Positions 1-5,690 of a DNA stretch of 6,055 nt are shown here, piece by piece (the stretch's first letter is position 1; every line of letters begins with the position of its first letter). This DNA comes from Hyphomicrobiales bacterium (GTDB lineage: Bacteria > Pseudomonadota > Alphaproteobacteria > Rhizobiales > Beijerinckiaceae): assembly GCA_028290595.1 (NCBI GenBank), contig JAQGJO010000037.1, forward strand, positions 1 through 6,055. The letters run 5' to 3'. Made by a program: the position numbers and the translations under genes. Below the pieces are notes generated by a model that had not been told where the DNA came from, did not search any database, and saw nothing but the letters and a program-made list of their open reading frames with translations.

Positions 1-508
1 GCACGCCCGGACCTTTGACGGCGGAAATGCAGAAGTGATTGGACCAGAAGCCGACAAGCCGTTCGACGAAGCCGCAAGCCGGCGCATGGGCGCGCTGGAT
101 GCGCGCCAAAGCGTCGGAGCGAAACCGATCCTGCACGATGTTGAAGTTCGGCTGCGGTCGCGGCGGGGCAGGACTTGCCGGTGCAGGACTTGCCGGTGCA
201 GGACTTGTCGGTGCAGTGGCGGCTGGTGCGTCGGACGCTGCCGGCGTACTTGGCGCAGTCTGATTTGCCTGGGCAAGCGCTTCGCGCCTTTGGCGCAGCA
301 CGCCATACATTTCTGCCAGCAGGTCTTCGCTCGGACGCAGATTGGGGCCTCCGAGCATGGCGACCCGCGGCGACGCCAGTTCGGCTTTGACGAAGCCTTT
401 CGGATCGGCGGCTGCATTGGCGAGGTCGCCGGAATTGCCGCCACGGGCGCCAAGTCCGAAACGATTGAGCGCGACGAGCGCCATCTGCGCCTTGATGCTG
501 ACCGTCAT
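1..508 (-). CDS. DUF1800 family protein, N-terminal part (3' end beyond window)
   Basis: This is a partial gene reading leftward; 169 codons are visible before the edge. The N-terminus carries ALNRFGLGARGG (residues 13-24), and residues 121-165 include QDRFRSDALARIQRA and ERLVGFWSNHF (149-159), both typical of DUF1800 proteins, which are usually around 450-550 aa. The family has no settled biochemical function; members are often encoded beside DUF1501 proteins, and that neighbour would lie outside the window. Between the two conserved blocks is a low-complexity Ala/Pro/Ser linker (about 83-119) containing a short tandem repeat. Start choice is uncertain: ATG at 508 gives a family-like N-terminus, and an in-frame ATG at 547 would add 13 residues; neither has a convincing Shine-Dalgarno sequence. 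No stop is present in the visible part. It lies 82 nt downstream of the alcohol dehydrogenase on the same strand, but a functional link is not evident. Confidence 0.8.
   Translation of the reverse strand, partial: MTVSIKAQMALVALNRFGLGARGGNSGDLANAAADPKGFVKAELASPRVAMLGGPNLRPSEDLLAEMYGVLRQRREALAQANQTAPSTPAASDAPAATAPTSPAPASPAPASPAPPRPQPNFNIVQDRFRSDALARIQRAHAPACGFVERLVGFWSNHFCISAVKGPGV
168..212. repeat. Three tandem 15-bp units inside the DUF1800 gene
   Basis: The unit GCAGGACTTGCCGGT occurs at 168-182 and 183-197, and again at 198-212 with one C-to-T change. Being a multiple of three, it keeps the minus-strand frame and encodes repeated Ser-Pro-Ala-Pro-Ala in the linker of the DUF1800 protein. 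Near-identity of the units suggests recent slippage expansion, so copy number may vary between strains. Confidence 0.85.
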
Positions 509-590
509 TGCATCGTCTTTCGACCAATCAATCTCGCGAGCGATCATGCCCGTCGATCATGGCAACATCAAATCATGGCAAAATCATACG

Positions 591-1718
591 TCAGGCAAAT
601 GTAACAACCTGGCGGATGGCCTTGCCTTCGCGCAGGCGGTCGAAGCCTTCGTTGATGTCGTCGAGCGCGATGCGGTCGGTCAGCAGGCGATCGACCGGCA
701 GGCGGCCGCGGCGGAACAGGTTGATGTAGCGCGGCAAGTCGCGCGACGGCACGCAGGTGCCGATATAGCTGCCCTTCAAGGTGCGCTCTTCCGCCACCAG
801 ACTGACGGCTGGAATCGACAGCATGGCGGACGGCGCCGGCAAGCCGCCGGTAATGGTGGTGCCGCCGCGCCTGGTGATCGCATAGGCGAGTTCGAGCGCT
901 TTCACTGAGCCGGCGAGTTCGATGACCACATCGAAACCGCCCTTCGTCGCTTCGCGAATCGTTGCGGCTGCATCGGCCTCGCGGGAGTTGAACGTATCGG
1001 TGGCTCCAAGCTGTCTGGCGAACGCGAGCTTGCCGTCATCGAGATCGATGGCAGCGATACGATCGCCGCCCGAAGCAATGGCGCCGAGCAGGGCGGCGAG
1101 GCCGACGCCGCCGAGGCCGACGATGGCCACGGTCGATCCGGCGGACAGCGCCGCCGTGTTGACGACAGCACCGACGCCGGTCAGTACGGCGCAGCCGAAG
1201 AGAGCGGCGTGATCGAGGGGTATGTCCTTGTCGATCTTCACCAGCGAGCGGCGCGAGACGACGGCATATTCCGCGAAGGCGGAGACGCCCATGTGATGAT
1301 TGAGCGGCTTGGTATCGCGGCTGATGCGGCGTTCGCCGGACAACAGCACGCCGGCGCCGTTGGCTGCCGCTGCCGGTTCGCACAAGGCCGGCCGGCCGAT
1401 CGCGCAAGGCTGGCAATGGCCGCAGCTTGGCACGAAGACAAGAACGACGTGATCGCCCTTGGCGAGATCGTCGACGCCCGCTCCCAATTCCTCGACCACG
1501 CCGGCCGCTTCATGGCCGAGCGCCATCGGCGTCGGGCGCGGGCGCGAGCCGTCGATGACCGAAAGATCGGAATGGCAGAGCCCGGCGGCGGCGATGCGCA
1601 CCAGCACTTCGCCGGGGCCCGGCGGATCGAGATCCACGGTGGAAATCGTCAGCGGCCTGGAGACGGCATAGGGCGTCGCCCGGCCCATGTCTTCGAGAAC
1701 GGCGGCGCGGACCTTCAT
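591..1718 (-). CDS. Zinc-dependent alcohol dehydrogenase (MDR superfamily)
   Basis: A complete 375-aa medium-chain dehydrogenase that interconverts an alcohol and an aldehyde or ketone using NAD, in the cytoplasm. Catalytic zinc ligands are C48, H69 (in GHE 68-70) and C176. The structural zinc lobe is C99, C102, C105 and C113. The Rossmann motif GLGGVG is at 201-206, and D225 at the end of the second strand indicates NAD rather than NADP. All these positions are offset by exactly +2 from horse liver ADH, so the fold is intact. The residue matching the proton-relay His51 of horse ADH is Ser53. The start at 1718 is supported by GGAG at 1728-1731, 9 nt upstream. It resembles the class III-like (AdhC/FrmA-type) group in length and layout, but the substrate cannot be assigned. 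It is transcribed divergently from the SDR/dioxygenase operon, which suggests shared control and possibly the same pathway. Confidence 0.93.
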   Translation of the reverse strand: MKVRAAVLEDMGRATPYAVSRPLTISTVDLDPPGPGEVLVRIAAAGLCHSDLSVIDGSRPRPTPMALGHEAAGVVEELGAGVDDLAKGDHVVLVFVPSCGHCQPCAIGRPALCEPAAAANGAGVLLSGERRISRDTKPLNHHMGVSAFAEYAVVSRRSLVKIDKDIPLDHAALFGCAVLTGVGAVVNTAALSAGSTVAIVGLGGVGLAALLGAIASGGDRIAAIDLDDGKLAFARQLGATDTFNSREADAAATIREATKGGFDVVIELAGSVKALELAYAITRRGGTTITGGLPAPSAMLSIPAVSLVAEERTLKGSYIGTCVPSRDLPRYINLFRRGRLPVDRLLTDRIALDDINEGFDRLREGKAIRQVVTFA

Positions 1719-1761
1719 GCGTCTGATCTCCAGAGAAAAATCTGCACTACTTTCGCTATTC

Positions 1762-1789
1762 TTGGCGACTGTCGCAATCGCAATATGAT
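1762..1789 (+). promoter_or_regulatory. Candidate sigma70-type promoter for the SDR/dioxygenase operon
   Basis: TTGGCG (1762-1767) and TATGAT (1784-1789) are separated by 16 bp and match the -35 and -10 consensus at 4/6 and 5/6 positions. A start near 1796 would give a leader of about 110 nt before the ATG at 1907. It lies in the only AT-richer part of the divergent gap. This is a pattern match only. Confidence 0.4.
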
Positions 1790-1802
1790 TAGGTAGCTAA
1801 TC
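1787..1802. promoter_or_regulatory. Perfect palindrome GATTAG-N4-CTAATC, candidate operator
   Basis: GATTAG (1787-1792) and CTAATC (1797-1802) form a perfect 6-bp inverted repeat with a 4-bp spacer, overlapping the candidate -10 box and the expected transcription start. That placement suits a repressor site controlling the rightward operon. It could also affect the leftward alcohol dehydrogenase gene. No regulator gene is visible in the window, so the cognate protein is unknown. Confidence 0.4.
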
Positions 1803-1818
1803 TTGCGCAATGGCTGCG

Positions 1819-1852
1819 CTTGCGACATCATTGCCGCAAGCCCGAAACGGGC
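1819..1852 (+). promoter_or_regulatory. Two adjacent hairpins in the SDR leader
   Basis: CTTGCG (1819-1824) pairs with CGCAAG (1835-1840) across a 10-nt loop. It is followed directly by GCCCG (1840-1844) and CGGGC (1848-1852) with an AAA loop. They share base 1840, so they could not both be fully paired. There is no following T-run, so this is not an intrinsic terminator. They lie in the untranslated leader before the ribosome site at 1892 and may be a leader structure or simply chance in GC-rich DNA. Confidence 0.25.
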
Positions 1853-1891
1853 GGCGATGGCCGGCAAAAGATCAGCCGTCGAAGAAAATAC

Positions 1892-1897
1892 GGAGGA
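1892..1897 (+). promoter_or_regulatory. Shine-Dalgarno sequence fixing the SDR start
   Basis: GGAGGA lies 9 nt before the ATG at 1907. It decides that start over the longer open frame, which could begin at a TTG at 1820 but would add a non-homologous Arg/Lys-rich leader. Confidence 0.7.
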
Positions 1898-1906
1898 AAC
1901 AAGGAT

Positions 1907-2689
1907 ATGACGGGTTTCGATGTCAAGACGGCCTATAGCGTGGCGGGCAAAATCATCATCGTCACCGGTGGCGGCACCGGCATCGGCAAGGTCTACAGCC
2001 AGCGGCTGGCGGAAGGCGGCGCCAAAGTCGTGCTTGCCGATATCGCTGCGGAGCCGGCGAGCAAGGTTGCCGAGGAATGCACCAAGGCCGGGCTGGAGGT
2101 GGTGTCGTTTCCAACCGATGTGGCCAACCCTGACTCAGTGGAAGCGATGGTGGCGCAGACGATCGCCAAATGGGGCCGGGTCGATGGGCTGATCAACAAT
2201 GCCTCGTTGATGAGCGTGCTGCCGCGCGGCGACTGGTTCAAGATTCCGGTCGACGAATGGGACCGGGTGATGGCGGTCAATCTGAAAGGGATTTTCCTGT
2301 GCTGCCGCGCGGTCTATCCGCATATGAAGGCGCAGGGCGGCGGCCGCATCGTCAACATTTCATCGTCGCGCATCTGGCAGGGCAATCCCAACCGCCTGCA
2401 TTACACGACGTCGAAGGCCGGCGTCATCGGGCTCACCCGCTCGCTGGCGCGCGAGGTCGGCGACGACAAGATCGGCGTCAACGCGGTGACGCCGGGCTTC
2501 ACCCTGAGCGAAACGCAGATGGCGTCGTCGTCATCGAACTATGTGAGCGGCCGCGAGGATGGCCGCAGCTTCAAGCGGCCGCAAGTGCCGGACGATCTCG
2601 TCGGCGCGGTGATGTTTCTTCTGTCCGACGCCAGCGCCTTCATCACCGGCCAGACGATCAATGTCGATGGCGGCATGGCGATGCATTGA
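1907..2689 (+). CDS. Short-chain dehydrogenase/reductase (classical SDR, NAD-type)
   Basis: A 260-aa cytoplasmic oxidoreductase of the classical SDR family. The cofactor motif TGGGTGIG is at residues 20-27, and D45 after the second strand favours NAD(H). NNAS (97-100) replaces the usual NNAG. The catalytic set is N125, S153, Y166 and K170 (YTTSK at 166-170), with the PG turn at 196-197 and the C-terminal GQTINVDGG at 248-256. Length and spacing are normal for FabG-like and dihydrodiol-dehydrogenase-like members; the substrate cannot be told from these motifs. The start at 1907 follows a strong ribosome site. Only 53 nt separate it from the dioxygenase gene, so the two are probably co-transcribed. 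In a ring-degradation cluster it could oxidise a hydroxylated or diol intermediate, but that role is inferred from context only. Confidence 0.93.
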   Translation: MTGFDVKTAYSVAGKIIIVTGGGTGIGKVYSQRLAEGGAKVVLADIAAEPASKVAEECTKAGLEVVSFPTDVANPDSVEAMVAQTIAKWGRVDGLINNASLMSVLPRGDWFKIPVDEWDRVMAVNLKGIFLCCRAVYPHMKAQGGGRIVNISSSRIWQGNPNRLHYTTSKAGVIGLTRSLAREVGDDKIGVNAVTPGFTLSETQMASSSSNYVSGREDGRSFKRPQVPDDLVGAVMFLLSDASAFITGQTINVDGGMAMH

Positions 2690-2729
2690 ACTGACTCAGC
2701 CGAAAAAAATAAAGCAAAATACAAAAATA

Positions 2730-2739
2730 AGGAGGAGAC
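2730..2739 (+). promoter_or_regulatory. Strong ribosome binding site of the dioxygenase gene
   Basis: AGGAGGAGAC ends 3 nt before the ATG at 2743, within an A-rich unstructured stretch (2702-2730). The same 10-mer precedes two other genes in this window (4756-4765 on the minus strand and 4847-4856). Confidence 0.7.
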
Positions 2740-2742
2740 ACT

Positions 2743-3618
2743 ATGACAGCAGCGACGGTGATCGAATTCGAACCGCTCAGCTCCATTCTCGGCGCCCGCG
2801 TTCACGGCGTCGATCTGACGCAACCCGATAGCGCCGCGCGGTCGTTGATGCTGCGTGAGGCACTCGCGCAATATTGCGTGCTGTGCTTTCCGCAGCAGAC
2901 GATCAGCAACGACGACCAGATCCGCTTCGCGCGCAATTTCGGCCGCGCCGATGCGGATTTCATGGGCAAGCCGACGGCCAATGACGCGCCGGAGTATAGC
3001 GAGAAGGCAGAATATGATGGCCCGGCGAAGCGCGGCGTGATGTATATTTCGAACCTGCGCGAGAACGGCCAGCAGGTCGGCGCGCTGCCGGACGGCGAGT
3101 TGCATTTTCATTCCGACGGCGCCCATCGCAAGTCGCCCTATCGCGCCACCAGCCTGTTCTCCATCGAGATTCCGTCTGTTGGTGGTGAAACCAAATTCGC
3201 CAATATGCAGATGGCCTATGACCATCTGCCGGCGGCGATGAAACGGCGTCTGGAGGGCCTGACGGTGAACAACGTTTATGATACCCGCGCGTTGTTGCGC
3301 GAGCAGACGGACGAAACCGACGAGAAGCTGTCGAATGCGCGGCATCCGCTGGTGCGCGTGCATCCCGAGTCAGGCCGCAAGTCGCTCTATCTGAGCCGGC
3401 TGATGACGCGCAATATCGTCGGCATGGACCGCGCCGAAAGCGATGCCCTGCTGGAGGAGCTGTTCGCGCATATCGAGCGGCCGGAGTTCATCTATGCGCA
3501 TTCCTGGAAGGTCGCCGACCTGCTGATCTGGGACAATCGTGCGGTCAATCATGCCCGCGCGGATTTTCCCGCGAGTGAGCGGCGGCATTTGCGCAGGGTG
3601 ACGGTGTCGGAGCCGTAG
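2743..3618 (+). CDS. TauD/TfdA-family Fe(II)/2-oxoglutarate-dependent dioxygenase
   Basis: A 291-aa non-haem iron oxygenase. The family couples oxidative decarboxylation of 2-oxoglutarate to succinate with hydroxylation of a substrate, often releasing sulfite from sulfonates or cleaving aryl ethers. The iron triad is H123, D125 (HFHSD at 121-125) and H270 (WDNRAVNH at 263-270). R281 and R285 stand 11 and 15 residues after the distal His, as do R266 and R270 after H255 in E. coli TauD, and suit 2-oxoglutarate binding. GGET at 147-150 matches the TauD motif containing T126. The N-terminal GARVHGVDL (17-25) is also typical. The substrate is unknown: no sulfonate transporter or 2,4-D genes adjoin it, and it sits among aromatic-catabolism-like genes. 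Probably the second gene of an operon with the SDR; it ends in TAG. Confidence 0.93.
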   Translation: MTAATVIEFEPLSSILGARVHGVDLTQPDSAARSLMLREALAQYCVLCFPQQTISNDDQIRFARNFGRADADFMGKPTANDAPEYSEKAEYDGPAKRGVMYISNLRENGQQVGALPDGELHFHSDGAHRKSPYRATSLFSIEIPSVGGETKFANMQMAYDHLPAAMKRRLEGLTVNNVYDTRALLREQTDETDEKLSNARHPLVRVHPESGRKSLYLSRLMTRNIVGMDRAESDALLEELFAHIERPEFIYAHSWKVADLLIWDNRAVNHARADFPASERRHLRRVTVSEP

Positions 3619-3631
3619 GCCGCAGTCTTTG

Positions 3632-3731
3632 TGTCATTCCCGCCAAGCGAAGCGCAGAGCGGGAATCCAGGAGCAGCGTGATGTGGCTTCTGGATCCCCG
3701 CTCGCCCGCTACGCGGGCGTCGGGAATGACA
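3632..3731. repeat. Compound palindromic intergenic element
   Basis: Outer arms TGTCATTCCCG (3632-3642) and CGGGAATGACA (3721-3731) are perfectly complementary over 11 bp. An inner pair ATCCAG (3665-3670) and CTGGAT (3690-3695) is also complementary. Each half holds its own hairpin: CCCGC...GCGGG (3639-3643/3659-3663), and CGCCCGC-TAC-GCGGGCG (3703-3719). The design matches dispersed palindromic repeats of Bradyrhizobium and relatives that begin with GTCATTCC. It fills most of the 139-nt gap between two convergent genes, so it may also end transcription or protect 3' ends, although there is no T-run. Confidence 0.75.
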
Positions 3732-3757
3732 GCCATTTGTCTTGCGTGGAATCATTC

Positions 3758-4750
3758 CTAGGTCTTTACCTGCGGGTTGATGCCCGCGGGAAAGATATCC
3801 TCGGGCTTCAGCAGCTTCTTCGCCACGCCCTGTTCGAAGCAGAAGCGCAAAAATGTTTCCAGCGTCTTGTAATTGGCATCGACGCCGTAAGGATAGATGT
3901 CGCCCCCGAACAGCTCGCGCAGGCCCATCACCGTGTCGTTGAGCCAGGGGATCGGATAGCGCGAGACGCCGCCCTCGAAGATGCGGTGCGTGGCGCGGTT
4001 CTTCGATTCTTCGAAAGCGAGGAACAGATTGCGCGCCGCCCAGGGGTGTTCTTCCAGCACAGCCTTGCGCATGGCGATGATGTGCATGATCGGATAGACG
4101 CCGGAGCGCTGGAAATATTTCACCTCTTCGGCGCGCGGGTCGTCGAACAGGCGTTTGATGTTGGGGTCGCGGCGCAGATAGGGCTGGGGAATGGTCGCCG
4201 TCATGATGGCGTCGAGCTCGCCGCGCACGATCATGTCGCTCAACGTCTTTTCCGGTTCGCGGATGATGTTGATGCCCTTGGGCAGGGTGAGATCGACTTT
4301 TTCGGTGCGGCCGGCATCCTCGGTGCCCGCCTGCACCCATTGAATGCTGGTGAGAGGCACGCCCGCCTCATGCTCGAGCCAGCCGCGGGTGTAGACGGCG
4401 GCGGTCTGCGCCCATTCGGGCAGACCGATCCGCTTGCCCTTGAGATCGGCGGCGGTCTTGATGCCTTTCGACGGGTTCACATAAAGCGACGACAGGCGGA
4501 AGACGCGCGAGGCGAAGACCGGCAGGGCGATCACGTCGCTCGTCTCGCCTTCGGCGAACTGGGCAGTGAATTTGGCGAAGGACATTTCGCTGACGTCCCA
4601 TTCGCGCTTGGCGGCGAAACGGGAGAAAATCTCGTGAATTTCGTGCTGAAGCCAGATCGGGTCGATGCCCTGCGCCTGCACCTCGCCGCTGCGGAAATCG
4701 CGGAAATGATCGTAATCGCTGGTGGCGATGGTGAGATTGATCTTCTTCAT
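3758..4750 (-). CDS. 4,5-dihydroxyphthalate decarboxylase-like / substrate-binding-fold protein
   Basis: A 330-aa protein with the type 2 periplasmic-binding fold seen in NMT1/TauA-like proteins. It most resembles the group annotated as 4,5-dihydroxyphthalate decarboxylase (Pht5-like), which is about 330 aa. Features recalled for that group are visible: EMSFAKF (55-61), ALPVFASRVFR (75-85), GKRIGLPEW (105-113), GELDAIMTA (177-185), YPIMHI (219-224), HPWAARNLF (235-243) and YPYGVDANYKTLETFLRF (286-303). There is no signal peptide or lipobox: it opens MKKINLTIATSDYD and goes straight into the first strand. No permease or ATPase gene is adjacent. Both facts favour a cytoplasmic enzyme or binding protein over a transport component. 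A secreted ABC binding protein is the alternative and how such genes are often labelled. A strong AGGAGGAG site lies just upstream. It ends in TAG, convergent with the dioxygenase gene. Confidence 0.85.
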   Translation of the reverse strand: MKKINLTIATSDYDHFRDFRSGEVQAQGIDPIWLQHEIHEIFSRFAAKREWDVSEMSFAKFTAQFAEGETSDVIALPVFASRVFRLSSLYVNPSKGIKTAADLKGKRIGLPEWAQTAAVYTRGWLEHEAGVPLTSIQWVQAGTEDAGRTEKVDLTLPKGINIIREPEKTLSDMIVRGELDAIMTATIPQPYLRRDPNIKRLFDDPRAEEVKYFQRSGVYPIMHIIAMRKAVLEEHPWAARNLFLAFEESKNRATHRIFEGGVSRYPIPWLNDTVMGLRELFGGDIYPYGVDANYKTLETFLRFCFEQGVAKKLLKPEDIFPAGINPQVKT

Positions 4751-4755
4751 CGGTT

Positions 4756-4765
4756 GTCTCCTCCT
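4756..4765 (-). promoter_or_regulatory. Strong ribosome binding site of the decarboxylase-like gene
   Basis: Read on the minus strand this is AGGAGGAGAC, ending 5 nt before the ATG at 4750, and identical to the sites before the dioxygenase and VOC genes. Confidence 0.7.
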
Positions 4766-4798
4766 TTATGCCTTGCATTTTTGTGAAGCTTTACCGTC

Positions 4799-4828
4799 TT
4801 GATTGCATGGCTGTAAGGCGCGTACAAT
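4799..4828 (+). promoter_or_regulatory. Candidate promoter of the VOC/hydrolase operon
   Basis: TTGATT (4799-4804) and TACAAT (4823-4828) are 18 bp apart and match the sigma70 boxes at 4/6 and 5/6. A start near 4835 would give a leader of about 25 nt. An inverted repeat, TGATTG (4800-4805) and CAATCA (4825-4830) with a 19-bp spacer, overlaps both boxes and may be an operator. This is a pattern match only. Confidence 0.4.
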
Positions 4829-4846
4829 CAGGAAAAGCAAATATTC

Positions 4847-4856
4847 AGGAGGAGAC
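4847..4856 (+). promoter_or_regulatory. Shine-Dalgarno sequence fixing the VOC gene start
   Basis: AGGAGGAGAC ends 4 nt before the ATG at 4861. It decides that start over the longer open frame, whose upstream codons lie across the divergent promoter region. Confidence 0.75.
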
Positions 4857-4860
4857 GGGC

Positions 4861-5331
4861 ATGTTCGCGCAGATCAATCACATGGCTATGAACAGCCCGA
4901 ACTGGCCGATGATGGCCAAGTTCTACGAGGCCGTGTTCGGCCTGAAACCGCCCAGCAAGACCAGCCGGCCGGCCAATGGCGTTTCCGTCGGCGACGGCTA
5001 TGTCGGCATGAACATCAATCCGCTGCGCGACGGCTATGTCGGCGGGCTCGATCATTTCGGCATGAAGGTCGAAAGCATCGACGCGGCGCTGGAGCGCATG
5101 CAGAAGAAGTTTCCCGAGGCCAGTATCGTCAAACGGCCGTCAACCCGGCCGTTCGCCCAATATTCAGGCAGCGATCCCGACGGCAATGTCTTCGATCTGG
5201 CGGAGCGGACGAGCAAGCTCAGTGAAATCTACGCCGAGCAGGCCGAGACCGAGGAAAAGCCGCTGCCCGATCGCTATCTCAACAAATTCGCCATCCGCAC
5301 GCCGAACGCGGAAAAATGCGCGGAGTTCTAG
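4861..5331 (+). CDS. N-terminal VOC domain fragment as translated if the TAG terminates
   Basis: If the amber codon is obeyed, the product is 156 aa: one whole VOC domain (about 1-117), a charged linker rich in Glu (about 118-137), and the first strand and most of the first helix of the second domain. The first domain holds its own candidate metal ligands (H7, H65, D112/E115) and could fold alone, but the dangling start of domain two suggests it is not the designed product. Confidence 0.6.
   Translation: MFAQINHMAMNSPNWPMMAKFYEAVFGLKPPSKTSRPANGVSVGDGYVGMNINPLRDGYVGGLDHFGMKVESIDAALERMQKKFPEASIVKRPSTRPFAQYSGSDPDGNVFDLAERTSKLSEIYAEQAETEEKPLPDRYLNKFAIRTPNAEKCAEF
5329..5331 (+). other. In-frame amber codon inside the VOC gene
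   Basis: The codons read Ala-Glu-Phe-TAG-Ser-Glu-Val-Phe. The same motif in domain one reads Ala-Lys-Phe-Tyr-Glu-Ala-Val-Phe. A single change at the third base of a Tyr codon explains the stop. TAG is used as a true terminator by two other genes here (3616-3618 and 3758-3760), which argues against general reassignment of TAG in this organism. Confidence 0.9.
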
Positions 5332-5690
5332 TCCGAAGTGTTCGAGCTCGAGCCGCTGAACAAGCGGTGCGACGGGCCGGGCTGGCATCTCACCGACGGG
5401 CGGGTGACTCTGTCGATCCTGCCGTGGTCGATTCCGATTTTCGAGAATATGTCGATCAAGCGGCCGGGGCCCGATCACATCGGCTTCAAGGTCGAGAGCA
5501 TGAGCGCGTTCAAGGAACACCTTGACGCGATCGGTGGTTCCAATCCCTATCTGGCGGCAATGCCGCTTGGCGGCAGCAAGGAATCCGACGCCCGCAGGGC
5601 GTTCCTGGCGAAATCCGCTACAGGCAAGATGCAGATCGCCGATCCCGGCGCGGTGTGGATCGACATCACAGATGAGTAAGGGCAGAGATC

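Larger units (their letters stand above)
4861..5679 (+). pseudogene. Two-domain VOC (glyoxalase/extradiol dioxygenase superfamily) gene, interrupted by in-frame TAG
   Basis: The full frame spans 272 codons plus a final TAA, with one internal TAG at codon 157 (5329-5331). Residues 1-117 form one VOC domain: INHMAM with H7, AKFYEAVFGL (19-28), LDHFGMKV with H65, and SDPDGNVFDLAE (104-115) with D112/E115 as possible third metal ligand. Residues about 138-272 repeat the pattern: LNKFAIRT (140-147), SEVFEL (158-163), PDHIGFKV with H206, and DPGAVWIDITDE (261-272). Aligning the domains with a constant offset of 135 puts the TAG opposite Tyr22, so the ancestral codon was probably TAC or TAT. VOC proteins include extradiol ring-cleavage enzymes and glyoxalases; the exact reaction is not readable. 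The open frame after the stop shows no other damage, so the mutation is recent, an error, or read through. Expected partner of the following hydrolase. Confidence 0.8.

Noticed and set aside
168..212. Short regular repeats as a possible CRISPR array
   Set aside because: The units are 15 bp and abut with no spacers, and lie inside a coding frame.
556..581. Direct repeat ATCATGGCAA (556-565 and 572-581) between the ADH and DUF1800 genes as an operator
   Set aside because: Only two short copies in an 82-bp gap with no convincing promoter boxes nearby; too weak to call.
35..604. Plus-strand open frame with Cys/Arg repeats (RTCRC) at the left edge
   Set aside because: The repeats are the antisense reading of the 15-bp tandem repeat in the DUF1800 gene, whose minus-strand product has real family motifs.
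1820..1906. N-terminal extension of the SDR starting from a TTG at 1820
   Set aside because: The added residues are not SDR-like, the region is the leader of the operon, and GGAGGA sits correctly before the ATG at 1907.
2539..3363. Long open frame on the minus strand opposite the SDR and dioxygenase genes
   Set aside because: It overlaps two well-supported genes, has no ribosome site or family motif, and crosses the intergenic gap.
3629..4786. Long open frame on the plus strand opposite the decarboxylase-like gene
   Set aside because: It is antisense to a gene with clear family motifs and a strong ribosome site, has no recognisable domain, and is a by-product of GC-rich codon use.
5329..5331. 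Pyrrolysine or reassigned TAG codon
   Set aside because: The aligned residue is an ordinary Tyr, TAG ends two other genes here, and no pyl genes or special downstream structure are visible.
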